64,000 nt of DNA from Lichenostomus cassidix (GCA_008360975.2 CM039193.1:19451389-19515388), one strand, 5' to 3'. Positions 46,901 through 60,257 are shown, counted from the stretch's first letter. The notes: generated from the sequence alone by a model not told the origin. Numbers and translations are program-made.

Positions 46901-48580
46901 CTCCTGTGCCCTGTAGAAATCAGTCCTAGAATTTCCCCTGTTGCAGTTCTGTACCAGCCAGACAAGTTGTTCTACCTGGTTAAACCTGTGCCGTGTGTTT
47001 CATGAGTAATGTAAAAGATCCTTATTCCTGTTCTAAAAATACAATGTACGCAACAATCTTAATCCAACAGTGCAAGACAACACAGGTTTCTTTCATTAGT
47101 GGATTGTGGTAGGTATTGCTGAATCTAGTTCAAACAATTACTATTCAATTTTATATCTGCAGGCAGTGTAATAAACTGGAATATAGTTTTCACACTGATC
47201 AGTCACATGAGAAGTATTTACTTACTGCTGCATACCCTTAAGCGTCCTTATTCATCCATATGTTCATTCTGGCAAGTGCTGAATCCTCTCCACCATTGTG
47301 TTATACACCCACTTCAACCAGGGCTCGTTATTTTGGGAGTTAGGCAGCACCTTCTCGATGTGCCACTGCAGATGCACCCAAAGCCAGATGCCGAGCCCAA
47401 ATTCTGAGCATTCAGCCTGGAGTGTGGTGATGGCAGCAGTTTTGCTGGTTCTTAATCTTCAGAATTTGGGTGTTTGTTGTTGTTGTTGTTTTGTTTTGGG
47501 TTTTTTTTTTACAGAATAATTTCATGAGGAATAGAAGGAAGTGGTGAAAGGAAAGACTTACTAAACCCTTCACAAAACAGGCTTATATTCTTCGTCCAAA
47601 TTAATGTTCTGTCATGCTTTTTTTCCCCTAAATCTTTTGTCTTCTTTCTACGGAAAATGCAGCAGAAGCTTGTCACAGATGACAACTGGGGTCTTTTTTG
47701 AAGCCACAATACTGCTACCCATTGTAGTTTACCATAGCGTATTTTAGAAAGAGCAGCTGGACAAAGTGAGGTCAAGAAAGTTGTAAAAATGTGAGTCAAA
47801 AAATGGGAGGGAAGAAGTCTGCTAAATGAAGAATTTCAAAGTTTGCATACTTGTCAAAAAACTAACTTGTTGATGAAGTCTCCTTGCATTCCTAGATGAG
47901 CTCTGCTAAATTTCATTATGTAGGGATCAAACCAGTACAAAACATGGCAGGAAATTGCAGGGGAATGTGAGAGGTGATGGGCAGGTTGAAAGAGCAAAGG
48001 AAGCTCCAGTCTTGCCTGTGGATGAAAATGTGTCACTTCATGGAAAGGAGGCATTGCCAGCACAGTGAGTGCTGTGGGTCTGGAGACTGTGGGTCTGAGA
48101 AGTCTGTGACTTCTGCCTGGAGAAAAGGAAGCTGCAGCTTACAGCAGTGGGAAGGATCTGTTTGTAGATCTCAGGGAGTAGAGAATTATCTTCATTAATT
48201 TTATGTGTGAACCTAGAATTCAATAAGGCTAATGAGTCATGTAAAAAAAAACTGTTTTAAAAGCTCAGGACAATAAAACTGGATAAATTTCTATTGAATA
48301 TTGTATCAAGTGGTATGGTGTCACTCAGGCCTCATGTGGCAAACTGGGAGGCTGAAGAGCTGCTGCTCTTTCAAAATCTGTCATGAGGCAGTGAGGTGCC
48401 TATAGATAAATCCTTCCATGTGCTCTGCTTTATAGATATGCTTAGCTGTAAATGGAGATGTTATTGCCTAATTCCTCTTTTAAAAACTGTCATTTTGCAT
48501 GTACAGTAGTCTCCAAAGTTACTGCTAAGACTAGCAGTCTAGTCCAAAGTAGTAGACTATTCTGAAGTGGTCTCACTCCC
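43906..48580. other. About 4.7 kb of unique DNA, no gene confirmed
   Basis: No transposon recognised. Contains a T run at about 46658-46669 and a TTG-rich tract at 47463-47512. Open frames such as 44054-44440 and 45051-45338 show no domain. Confidence 0.4.
47463..47512 (+). repeat. (TTG)n / G+T-rich tract
   Basis: About five TTG units (about 47474-47491) followed by TTTTGTTTTGGG and a T run. Confidence 0.85.
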
Positions 48581-48581
48581 T

Positions 48582-48812
48582 GCTCAGGTGGCCAAGAAGG
48601 CCAGTGGCATCCTGGCTTGTACCAAAAATAGTGTTGCAGCAGTGACTGTCCCCCTGTGCTGGGCACTGGTGAGGTCACACCCCGAGAACTGTGTCCAGTT
48701 TGATCCCCTCACTTCAAAGAGGTGCTGGAGAGTCCAGAGAAGGACAGTGGAGCTGGGGAAGCGTCCAGAGAGTGAGTCCTGGAGGTGCTCAGGGAGTGAC
48801 TGCATGTGGCAC
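48582..48812 (+). repeat. CR1 LINE, internal fragment (+ strand)
   Basis: GCTCAGGTGGCCAAGAAGGC, CAGTGGCATCCTGGCTTGTA, GTCCCCCTGTGCTGGGCACT, GGTGAGGTCACACCCCGAGA and GTGCTGGAGAGTCCAGAGAA are well-known CR1 stretches that lie upstream of the 3' terminal region. Both the 5' part and the 3' end are absent, so this copy has lost its tail or is old. The frames at 48567-48911 and 48691-49005 overlap it. Confidence 0.9.
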
Positions 48813-50145
48813 TCGGTGCTCTGGTCTGGGTCAAAAAGTAGTGATCAGTCATTCCTTATTAAATGTAGGACTTTTTGGAAATACTTTCTGGATGGTGGTG
48901 GTGTGTGTTGAGCTGACCCTGCTTTGCTTCAGTTCAGGCAATCTGCCACCTCCTGACATTCAGGTCAGCAGGGCTAAGCTCGTTTTTAATTCTTTGACCC
49001 ACTGATGGTCATGACTCAACTGCCTGGTCACTGGCTTAACTTCCAGCTGAGTCACAAACTCAACTCAGCTGCCTTCCATGGGAGATGAGGGCCCTAATTT
49101 TTTTTAATCAGCTGTGAGATTCTAAGGCCTCAACGAGTCAAGAAAAGAGCTAAAAAATTTAGGAAGGGCAACATACAACTGCTCGGACTCTTTTTTTTTT
49201 GTTCTGTTGTATCCAAACCATGCAGTGAAATCTGCCTTCCGCAAAATACTGTGGAAGACTGAGTACTTCTGTATTATTCTGAATTTGAGTGTTTGTGTGA
49301 AAACCTAACACAAAGGGAAGCATGTGCATGTACCAGGTTATCACATGTGCTCAAATGAGCTCCCTTTCCAAAGCTAAGACTGCTTCAGGAGGCAGCTAAT
49401 AAACAAAAAGGGCAGGTAGGCTCCAGGATAGATCTTCCTAATTAGCTTTTTTCTTTTTTTATGTCTGAGCTGTGAAAACTGGCTGCAGCACTCCCTGTGA
49501 TTATACCTCTACCTACTACAAATTTTGCTGATGTTTGGTCGAGAGAGAAATAGCAATTACGCAACATGCAGGTGCTGTGATAGCACTTCAAGGTGTGTTG
49601 ATGAAGTAAACAGCCCTGCAGGATCAATTTCCCTGTGTTTCAAAGCAGAGCATGTATTCTCTAAATCTGCTGATGCTGAAAGATGTGTCTCTTTACATGT
49701 CCAAATCTCAGTGCCAAACAGCTACAGAGAACACCAGTAAAGGAGTGACCTTGTTATATTTCTTGAAAGTTGGGCTCTAATGTGTCATGAAAAGGTAAAC
49801 AAACGTCATGTCTTGATATTAAAAGGGCTCCGTGTTCCTCATCAGTGCAAGGATTTAGGCCGTTGATAAGGGGAACATGAAGAGTTCTCATTAATGCTTT
49901 ATCTGTTATGAAAGAGAATGCAGTGTAGGGATGGGGAAGGTAATGATATTCTCTGCTGCTTCTGCTTTGCCTTCTTAAAAGGTAGAGAATGAAGAGCTAT
50001 TTCAGGTCCACATGTGCATTTTAAATCTTACACTGACTACCACGTACTCATATGAAATACTTCCATAGTGAAATATCCCCTCCCTACAGAAAATTCATCT
50101 CTGCATTATCAAATGTGACCCAAAGAGAAAACAGAGCCTGCCTTC
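48813..50145. other. Unique DNA, no gene seen
   Basis: No recognisable repeat except a T run at about 49191-49200. The short open frames show no domain. Confidence 0.45.
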
Positions 50146-50236
50146 TCATAGAATACCAGAATGGTTTGGGTAGGAAGGGACCTCAAAGATCACCTAGTTC
50201 CAACCCCCTGCCATGGGCAGGGACCCCTTCCACTTC
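50146..50236 (-). repeat. CR1 LINE, very short 3'-end fragment
   Basis: It begins CATAGAATACCAGAATGGTT and continues through GGTAGGAAGGGACCTCAAAG, TTCCAACCCCCTGCCATGGG and CAGGGACCCCTTCCACTT, then loses similarity. About 90 bases. Confidence 0.9.
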
Positions 50237-50807
50237 TCTTGTTCTTCCTGTGTCCCCTCAATAACTCCTGGAACATTCCTTTATAGTGCAGACTTTGCTG
50301 TTTTATCTTTTCCATTTCAGACACATTGCTATCACACCCTCTCTAGATCTTTAGGAATCTCTTGTACTCTGTGCCTGTAAGAATTTCCATTTCCTGACTA
50401 TACTATTATGTGTCTTCTCTCTGGTGTTGAAAATACTTCAGTCTTGAAGCCCATCATCAGACCTAACAAATAAAAGGCTGAAATTTTGGTGTGGTCAGAA
50501 ATAAATGAATCTCTAAGGGACACTTCAGCACAGACCACAACTAGATTCACTGCCTTCAAGTCAATATTTCAGCCAAGAACTGATACCCACAAAATTTTAG
50601 AATGATCAAAAATGAATAATTCCAAAGCTTTTAAAATAAGTTGCTGTAGTTTCTATTCTGAAATAAGTAATATGAATTTTGTAAAACTGAAATAGTTACC
50701 TCTGCCCAAATATAGGTATTTTATCTCAAACAAATTAATTTAAATTAATTTTTCACTGTGATTTTTTGGGTCAGAAATATGAAAAATAAAAATATTGTGT
50801 AAATCTG

Positions 50808-50945
50808 GGGGACTGGGAGGTTCATTGGTTTTGTAGTTTTTGGCTTGAGGTATTTTTCAGTGTGTTTCATTGTTGGTTTGGTTTTGGGGTTGTTGGTTTG
50901 CTTGCTTGGGTTTTTGTTGTTCAGTTGATTGGTTTTCCCAAGTAA
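50808..50945 (+). repeat. G+T-rich strand-asymmetric tract
   Basis: About 140 bases rich in G and T on the + strand, with TTGGTTTGGTTTTGGGGTTG and TTGGTTTGCTTGCTTGGG. The minus-strand frame at 50745-50975 (Lys/Asn/Pro/Thr-rich) is a product of this bias. Confidence 0.75.
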
Positions 50946-51714
50946 CTTTAGTTCTGTCTTTGGATGGAATTTCAATTTGAAGGCAGAAATTCAATTCAGG
51001 TTTCAGTCTAGATACCTGAAGGGACAGCTCTTTGCTGCATGAAATCATTCACTGCTTTTCCAGACCCCTCTCATTGAGATGCCAGGTGGCCTTTCCCTTT
51101 CTGTGCTGTCCAGTGCTGCACATGGAAGGTGTTGCCTTCCGGCTTCAAAGATGTCCAACTTTCTGCAACCTGTCCCAGCCTGGACGCTGTGACAGAGCCA
51201 TGGGGAGTTTGGCTCCATATCAGTGTTCTAAGTCAGGCAGAAACTGAAGGAGATGTTGGACCAACCCCATTTGGGTGAGTTAAATTTGCAGTGTGAGAAG
51301 GAAGGACAGTGTATCCATGACACCGGTGTTGTGCACTTGCTGACTCCTTCCACTGTGCAGTGCTAGTTAATGAGTTTAAACTGAATTTAAAATAGCTGAA
51401 TCTAGCTTCAAGACAACTGCATATGTTTTATGGGGGAAAAACAAATTGGAGGGTGAATGAGAAAATCCCTTCTAACATTTTCACTCTGAACACTAAAGGG
51501 TAATTCTGTAACTTAGCTGTAACTCAGCCTTGGTTTTATCTCTGTTAAATTTAGGTCTCTAATTAGTCTCCAGCTCACATTTGCTCCCAAAATTTCACTA
51601 GTAGTTGCAGGAAAATTGTACCGCAAGGACACTATCAAACTGCACAATTGCAAATTTCCTTGGGCTGGTGATAATGCAGAGAGAAACCCGCAGTTGGAGG
51701 GATGGTATACACAA

Positions 51715-51780
51715 ACTCCAAACACACAGAAACCCCAAACACACACACCCAGAGACCCATCCCAAAAAAACCCCAAACAA
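51715..51780 (+). repeat. A+C-rich strand-asymmetric tract
   Basis: About 65 bases dominated by A and C, with CAAACACACAGAAACCCCAA, CACACACACCCAGAGACCC and AAAAAAACCCCAAAC. It is the opposite-strand equivalent of the G+T tracts elsewhere. Confidence 0.75.
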
Positions 51781-52987
51781 AGTCCTCTCTTCAGATGGAG
51801 AGGGAGCTCTTCAGGAGGCTTTTTGTAGGAAACATAGAGTAAAAAGTGTTGTGCAAGCCCAGAGCCTGGCACACAACTGGCTTTTACCTAAATTGAATAG
51901 GAGAGCTGGGGAAGGTGGGGCAAGGCAAGCCTGGGGCCAGGCAGGCGTGACAAGGAGCCTTTCTACAAAGGGAGTGAAGGACTTTCGACTGGAATAGCTT
52001 TGAGAGGATAATGTAGGTGCATTTGGAAAGAAATGGTGACTGTATTTACTTACTATCCCAAGCTGGCACTTGTTTTTGTGGAGGTGGAAGGTCTTCCCCT
52101 TTCTGCAGGCATTGTTAACGTGAAAAAGACTGAGCTTGAGGGTGAGCTCCACTTGTGGGTGTGGAAGAATATAAGCCAGGAAAAAATGGTGAGTTACTCC
52201 TTGGTTAACTGTGGAAAGCTAAGGAAAATTAGTTTGTTCACTGGACTTCCCCTTTAGGAGTGGGGACTGTCTCTGGAGGTGAACTGGGTGCTGTGGGGAG
52301 CACATGGTCTGACAGCTGCTTTTGGATGAGGATTCATTTTTTTTGCAGTGCTGGATGCAGCACGTCTGTATGAAAGTTGATTCACTCAAGTGAATCTTTA
52401 CAAATACTGCTTTGTGGAAAAGAAAGACTCTGGTTTGGCAAATACACCACAGCTATCATGAGATACTTCTAATTAACGTGGAATTGCCATCTCTGCCCCA
52501 CCATCTGCTACCCAAGAATAGAAAATTTGAAGTGTTGTGGCTGCTGCCTCTAAGCTTCCAGTTAGGATTCAGTCTTTCATGGAATATTTAATTTACAAAC
52601 CAGTAAGATCTTGCTCTCAAGCCATTAATGATTATTCCCAAGATGATACTTGTAGTTTGCTGGTTTCACTTTCCCTTTTTTGTCTCCTTGCCTTATAGGA
52701 GGTAGGCAGCAAAGCTGGGCTCAGAACTATGCTCCAGTGGCTGTGCTGCTCTGGACTGGCCATGGCTGGTGTGTGGCCAGCCCCATGCAGGGCAGGTGAG
52801 AGCCCTGTGCTTCTGCCTGGTCAGAATAACTTGTTTGAAAATGGGCACTGCAACAAAAATGCCCAGGTTTGAAAATCAGTTCTCCTGTGGCTGTGAAAGG
52901 AGAATGAGGTCTGGAGTCATCATGTCTCAAGGAAGCCAGCATGAGAAGATGACAATGATGTCACCTGTATTGCAAATTTGGTGCAGA

Positions 52988-53002
52988 TTTTTTTTTTTTT
53001 TT
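52988..53002 (+). repeat. Poly-T run of 15 bases
   Basis: An uninterrupted T run followed by AATAAAG. It could be a homopolymer expansion or a reversed poly-A tail, but no retrocopy is recognised next to it. Confidence 0.8.
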
Positions 53003-53815
53003 AATAAAGCAATAAGCTCACATTAAGAGAATTGATTCTGGGTTTTTGTCTCTTCCTCCCCCTCCCCCCAGTAGGCACTCCTAATGCTTATAAAAAGTTA
53101 GAGTCACTTTGTGTTTTGTTTTGCTTTTCCTTAAATGGGGATGTTCCATCTACTCTCTTCTCAAGCCCAATCAAGCCTTCTATTTGATCCCAAATAGTCC
53201 AGGTTTTCAGTTTATAGAATTATGAATAAAGGCTTCATGTGCCATTTAAGATACACGTTCCTTCTCATTCAGAAGTGTTTGGCATTTACACTTCTTATTT
53301 AAACATGTTTAAGCGATTCCATTACTAAATACTGCTGGAGGGAACCAAAGAGAGAGAAGAAATTTGGCATAAATCCCAGTGCAATTTGGAGGTGAAGGTC
53401 TGAGGATGCTCACTATCCTACAGAATGACAGTAATTAAAATTAATGAAAAATCACTGCTTAACACCCACCACTTGACATATTTCCTCAGGTGGTTTTTGC
53501 AAAATCTCCAAGAGAGACCTGTGGCTTGGGGCTTTGAAGTTACCCTGCCCCTCCTCAGTCTCACCTCAGCTTTCATAAATATAGGTAGATAGTTGAATAT
53601 ATATTTTGAAAGAAGTTCATTGCTTTAGACTCTTCTGTCCTAAGTGGCTTAAATTCTGTCTTAAGAGACCTTTGTAAAACTGCATTTGTGCCCAGGTAGA
53701 AGGATTAGAATTTGAGGAACTGCTCAGCCTGGTGGCAGGATGGCAACTCCACTGCAACGGTCTTGGAGAGTCAGCGAGAGGAACAGCAGGGCTGGTGGAG
53801 GGATGGAGTGTGAAG

Positions 53816-53906
53816 GGGAAAAAAACCCCAACAAAACAAAGCAAAAAGCCCCAATACAAGTAAAAAAACCACCCAAACCCACCCCAAAAAACCAAACACC
53901 ACAAAA
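53816..53906 (+). repeat. A+C-rich strand-asymmetric tract
   Basis: About 90 bases almost free of T and low in G, with GAAAAAAACCCCAACAAAAC, AAAAAAACCACCCAAACCCA and CCCCAAAAAACCAAACACC. The frames at 53617-53973 on both strands are compositional artefacts of this tract. Confidence 0.8.
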
Positions 53907-56900
53907 TATTCTGCATGAAGATAAATCTGCTTGGTTGGTGAACAAAAACAGACTCTTCATACTTCAAGTATAAGAATCTGTAGACATTATGATTTGAGAT
54001 CTATCTTAAGTTGGCATTGTCTGTGGATAAATCCTTTGATAATTATTTATTTATACAAATTCAAATGTTGACTGAGCTGCTCAGAGCCATCAACCAGAAG
54101 TGAAAGTCCATCCCATAATCAAAAATCTGGTCTTTGTGCAAAATTCTGGTTGTTTTGTGCATTGAACACAAAAAATTTTCCCAGGTTCACTTCCCACGGT
54201 TTCCTTATTTTGAGGACCTTTCCCCCAACTGCAGCAAAGGAGGGTTTGGTGATACACTTGTGACTTTTCAACCTCTTTTGATGGCTAAATACTGAGGGAT
54301 ATGTTGTGTTTGTGCTGACTTAGTCTTCTGGAATCAGGATTATCTAAAGTAAAGGTCAAATGCTGCTGTGGTTCATATTTCCCTTTCTTTATTGTTTGTG
54401 GCCAATAGCTCAAGTCTGGCAAGAGGCACACAGAAACAGTTATTTCTTCTTGCACTTAAAATCTTTTGGTTAATTCCCTTTTTTTGTTAGGTGGTAGGAT
54501 CTCTTAATGGGATGCCAAAAAACAAACTCACTATTTGACAAACTTTGGGGGAGAAGCCCACCTTTTATGTTTTTTGGTTGTTTTCCCAGGTGAAACAGTC
54601 GTGAAAGAACCCTATTAAATTGTCCCTTCCTATTGCCACCACACAGTGCCACCTACCCAGGTCTGTGGATTCCCTTTCAGATGAAGGAAACTTCCTGACC
54701 TCCTTTTTCTTTCTTTTATTTTTTCCCTAAAAACAATTAAGATTTAAGAGAAACACTGAAGAGAAAATTCTGATCTATTTGTAAAAACCTGATTTTTCTC
54801 TTGCTGTGGAAAAAGATCAACATAGCGTATCAGGCAGAAGAGTTTCCCGTGTCACTTGGAAGTGACATTAAAAGACTCTTTTGAATCAGCAAAACACCTA
54901 ACATATAAAATTCTCATGCTTTACAGCCTCAGTGTTTGGTAAGCAGTCAAGACACTTCGTTACCCTAAGGAAAGAGACAGAGTTGTTTTTGTCTTGGTCC
55001 TTCTTATTCTGAGTTATTCTTTGTTTTTTGTCATGTTGCAAATCAGCAGTGAAGAAAACTCACTCAGCAAGCAGTAAAAGCAGCAACAAATGTTTACCCC
55101 TTGGGATATGTACTCTGGAGAGAAATCCCCACCCAAACTGAGCAGACACTTCAAGGTCTACGCGTGCAAGTTCAGCTTGACTTGGAACACAGGCACTCAG
55201 CCAATCAAGGAATCGCACAATCCAGGTCTGTATCTGAGGTTAAAAAATTCTCTATCTAGCAGGTTAATAAGTTATCCATGAAGCATGAGAAGCATCAGAA
55301 CTGCAGTTTGAAATATCTGATATTAAATCTCTAAAGTAAACATTGAGAACTAGAGAAAATAAATTGCTCTGTGAAAGAATTGAGTAATATTATGATTTTT
55401 CTCTTCCTCACCCCTTGAATATATTGCTTAATCTATCCTAAGACAGTAATTACCATCCTTAAGAAGGATGTACATGTGGGTGCCTTTGGGTTCCACAGTC
55501 TATTTTCTTTTCAGCAGCTAAGAGTGGCCTTTCTGACTTTATTCCTTATCAGGGTTTATTAATAATTTAGGTTTTGGACAAGGTTCTTATGCCACATTCA
55601 TGAGAATGAGTCCTGGTTCAAGTGAAGTTAGTAGGAACTTTGCTACTGACTTAATGAGACTTTTAGCTTGGCAAAGTGTCTGTTCTGTAAAATACAATAA
55701 AAAATAGTTTGAGTATACCCCATTCAGCACTTTTCCCCAAAAATTATTGAGTTACAGGTTGGTTCTGTTGTACTTTGTCTGTGATGGTTTCACACTGAAT
55801 TGGAAAATGTTGAATTGGAAATTATTCCGGGAGTTGCACGTCATTTCAAATATGGAGTTTTGTCTTATAATTTTTGGGGCTGTGCTATAATTTCTTGGGC
55901 CATGTTATCCTCTTTCAGGACTTTATGAAGAATGGTTATTTATGTAGATATTTGCTACTGAACTCCTGTTTGTTTAGAAATTGTCACACCTACAACAGCA
56001 CTGTGACAACAGAGATCACACCCTCAGACTGTAAAATCTTCAGGGCAGCAACTCCTAGTTTGCACCAAAGCGAAAAAAATATAAGATACATGAATCTGCC
56101 TTTTTCAGAGCATATGTATGACTGACAAGTGCTTCCAGGAAAAATTGTAAATTCCTTTCTTTTCCAGAGCTGTTCAATTTTGCAATTTTTCTTTCATGAG
56201 TTCTGGAATTGAATTTTCAGCCTCTATTCTTGTTCGTTAGATTTTGTTTCTTCCTGTCTTGTCTTCTAGGTTTTATGACTACTTATTTTTAGGTTTGTTT
56301 CTTCCAGGCAGTTAAATTGATCTTTAATTTTATTTCATGACCACAGAGGAAAACAGCACAAGCTCCAGCAAGTTGGGAGGCAGGCAGGTATTGTACACAC
56401 TTTCCTGAGGCTAAACAGACCTGTATTTCAGTGTCTTGGCTGCTGAAGTGTGCTCTTCTAAGGAAGAGGATGTTGAAGGAAATCTGGGGAATTTGTTTTT
56501 TTATTAAATTAAATTGAATAAAGATATGTGGTCGCTCAACTGTGTGTGACCAGAGTGGAGTTCAGATGTGGGCTCAGTCGAACTGAGTTGGCCTGAGAGT
56601 GTGGGTGTGGGTAAAGGAAGAGCAGAAAAACTTACTTCTCTTGGGAGCAGAGCAAATGATCACTGTGAATCAGGGCTTGGGCCTCTGGAGTTGCTTTGGG
56701 ACTGGAAATCAAGGTAGTTACAAAGACATTTCATATCAGGTCTCGTTATGACCAAAATGTGCCTTGTATTCCCAACAGCAGCAGATCACAGCAGTTGTGT
56801 TGTGCAGTTCCAGCTGCTGAGGGGGAAGCAGAGCTGACAAGCACCTGAGCAGGGCTTGGTGCTGACGAAACAGGAGCTGTCTCCACTTGCCAGGCAGCTG

Positions 56901-57394
56901 TTTCGTAGGTACAAAGATGCAACATGACTGTGCTACTGATCCCAATACTTTGGGGAATAGGATTTGCCACTTTGTTCCTGTGCCTTGAGCAATTGTCATG
57001 TTTTCAAAAGAAAATTGCTTTGCTACAGTTCTAATTTCCACTTTTTGAATATTGTTTTTCATCTTCACTTTCTCTTTGCTTTTATGGGACAGAGGAAATC
57101 ATTACCTTGACAAGATGCAGCAGTGTCCTCACAGACAAGAGGGTCAAGCAGCTGACGAGTCCCTCTGTCACATTGATTGACAGGCTGGCAAGTGCCAGAC
57201 TGAATGGTTTAGAGACGCAGTTATGCACAGTAGGGCTCTGGAAAAATCCTGGTGCCTGATTCCGTCATTTAGCTTTGATGGAAGGCACGTGTACTTCACA
57301 CAGAAGAGATTAACTCTTTGTACTTCAGTACAGAGCCCACGCTTGGTCCAAGGCTGCTGTGGCAGTGCTACACTTTAGTTTTGTTAATACTGGA

Positions 57395-57463
57395 ATGTAT
57401 ATTATAATTAGAACATTATAATTAGAATATTAAATATTAGAATATTAGAATATATATTATGAT
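57395..57463. repeat. AT-rich tandem patch (ATTAGAATATTA-type units)
   Basis: AATTAGAACATTATAATTAG, AATATTAAATATTAG and AATATTAGAATATATATT show local duplication of an ATTAGAATATT-like unit. Confidence 0.7.
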
Positions 57464-60257
57464 GCCACATGTTGAGCATTTCTGTTGGAACCAAAGATTT
57501 TTGTGTTCAGCAAATCCTCCTCAACAGCACTGACTTTCAGGAGCTGATCTCTTGGTCAGATATCAGTAGATTGTGATCACAGCTTCCACTGCATGATACC
57601 ATACACAGAAAAACTTAAATGTGTGTATTTCTTGTGCTGGAACATCTTGCAGAAGTAATACTGTGTATGACTGGGGCAAGGCTCATAGGAGCTCCTGTCA
57701 CTTGCATGTTCTGCTGCATTTCTGTGGATTCTTTTGGGAGGGATTTGTCATCCCAGAAGGACAACCTTGGTGGATGAACCAAGTGTGGAACTGTGCACCA
57801 AATGTTGCAGCATTAGTCCCAAGCAACACCTGAAGGTAATGCTGTAAGACTGCTTAAAATGACTGAGAAAGGGGGAAATACTTCTCTGCACAGCAAGCAG
57901 CAACCTTGTGGAATGGGCTAGGACTCCCTGGAATTGGCTGCCCAAAGCAATGCTGGAGACAAGGAGCATCAGGTCTTCTGCAAAGCCAGGGATGGCTCCT
58001 TGACAACCTCAATACAATGCTGTGGATCTCAGGGGAGGATCTCAGGGGAATGGTTTGTAGGAAGTGCCTGGGCTTGAGTTTTTGCCTAAGTAACTCTTCC
58101 CTTTGCCACAGGTGGAGAGACAACACCAAACTAAAGGGAGCACTGGCCAGACCCACTGGGCATTTCACATGTCCTTTCAGCAGCTCTGAGAGGCTGAATG
58201 TCTGTGGTTTCACCTGCCAGAGAGTGAAACTCTGGGACTAAGAGGCGCTGCAATATTCCTTACATGTTTTAGGATCAGTCAAGCATATGGCTAAGCAGGA
58301 CCTGCCTACATGCCTAAAGGGCAGGTGTTAACAGGTGCCAAAGTGGGAGTTCACACTGGATTGGATAAACTACAACAGAAACTTTGCAGGTGGAGGGCCA
58401 GGAGTGTTCCTGCTAACCCAGCACAACAACAGGAATCTGACCCACTGTAAATTGGTTTGCTCAGATGCTCTTCAGTGTAACTCTTCAGCTTTGGAAGAAA
58501 AAAATTCACCATTTTTCAAGTAAAACAAGTTGTTGCTGCTTTACCCAGTTCAGGAGCCCTTGTTTATTTCAGTTTTAAAAGCGGTTTTTGAACAAGATCT
58601 CAATGGGATTGAAATTTATTCAGAAGTGGCTAATAAGCACCCCCTTTCCCTTATCATAGCAGCAGAAAAATCATCAAGGGCTGCTTCTACATATAAACTA
58701 TCTGATTTCAATAAAACAATTGGAGGCACAAAGTTGGGATTTAATATTAGTCTTATTCGGGGTGGGGGGGTGTTTCAGGTTGTGCAGAATAATGAAGCCT
58801 GACATAAATTGTGTAAAATACTCTGATAATTTTTTTTATTAATATTGCCCAAGTTAGAGAACTAACTCTTACACAGTATTGACTTTTTCTTTGTTTCTTT
58901 CTTATCAAGTTTCAAGCATTTTTGAGGGTTTGGCAGGAGTCCCTAATCCCTGAAGCTCTGAATGATTTATCACCTCCCTGTACAGCACTGAGGTAACTGT
59001 GTGCCAGCTGCATTGCGTGCTCTCCTGTGGCATTCCCATTCCTCAATCCAAAGCTGCCTGTGCACAGGCAGAGCCACACCAATGCTTCCCCAGTCAGGAC
59101 ACTTATCTCTGGGAAGTTTATTGCTCCAAAAACTGTATTTTTAATGAACACATTCAGGAAATGTGTTTGTAAACACAGATTTATCACAATTTTGCTGCCT
59201 CCAGAGGAGATAACTGTGCAGTGTTTTCTCCTGGTTCTGTCTGGACCTCCTGATCCCTTACTTAACCAGTTGCAGCTCTCAGTCTTTTTTGTATCATCAC
59301 TCCATTTTAAAACTATGGCAAATTAGGCCTTGTGTTTTTTTCATCAAGCCATAAATTATGGTTTCCTGGATTTGACTTATGTTTTTTAATTAATATTTCC
59401 CTCATGCCTTTCCCCTTTCCAGAAACTCTTTATCTGGCAATTCTCCAGTAGAGGTTCTACCCCAAGCTGAAATCCTGCCCCAGGATTTCCTGGTCTTGCC
59501 TCAGCTTAATGCATGTCCATGGAGTCACTCTGCAAATAATTTAATTTCTCCTTGTCTAGAAATTATAGAGCTTTTTCATTTTGTCCTTCTCCAAAGGATG
59601 TTAGAACAAATCTGTCTGAGGGACTTTCAGGGCACTGTGCACAGAAGTGCATTTATGGATAGAATCCAGGTGAATCTGTGGATAGAATAGGAGCAATAGA
59701 GACATGAAAAACGACAGACAGGAAAAGCAAACTGTTATGGTGGAAATAGTTGTTTGTTCTTCTTGTGTTAGTGGATTGAACTAAAAGGGTGCCATCATCC
59801 ACACAGACAAAAATCACATGCCTTCCCCTACACCTGGTTTTGGAGAATGCTTTAGAAACTGCTCTGTAAAGGGCACCTGATCTGCCCCCCTCCTTTGTGT
59901 AGAAATGTTGAAAAGTTATAGCATGTTTTCCTCCATGCCTCTTCTGCAGTCTTTAACCACATGTCTCAGTGTTCTGCTGCCTACCAGCACTTTGGAGCAT
60001 TGGCTTCTTGCCCTACAAATCTTCCACTGCAGATATGAAGAGAACTGTGGTTTTCTTTGGCTTAAAGTTGAGTTCTTCACAGGGGATTTGGGTGGCTGTG
60101 AAGCAAAGTGACATCGCAGGGTTCTCTGAGCATCCCTGTTCTCCTGTGTCAGCAGATGACAATCTGTCACCACCTAAAACTCTCAGGCACCCAGGAAAAA
60201 AGCAGCAGATGGAGTCAGTTGCCAAGCAAACTGCTCACTGGGTTTGTGTGAGGTTTT
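57464..60257. other. Unique DNA, no gene confirmed
   Basis: No transposon is confidently recognised. Adjacent plus-strand frames at 58335-58523 and 58530-58802 have protein-like composition but no family I recognise, and a G run near 58762-58769 ends the second. Nothing else distinctive. Confidence 0.4.

Larger units (their letters stand above)
50237..57394. other. About 7 kb of unique AT-rich DNA, no gene confirmed
   Basis: No transposon recognised. It holds three strand-asymmetric tracts (50808-50945, 51715-51780, 53816-53906) and a 15-base T run at 52988-53002. Open frames such as 51605-51997 and 53617-53967 are largely shaped by these tracts. Confidence 0.4.

Noticed and set aside
53617..53967. 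116-codon minus-strand frame with membrane-like segments
   Set aside because: Shaped by the A+C-rich tract at 53816-53906; hydrophobicity is compositional.
57880..58080. Possible additional CR1-like fragment (TTGTGGAATGGGCTAGGAC...)
   Set aside because: A few words recall CR1, but the order and the flanking blocks do not match, so the resemblance is too weak to call.
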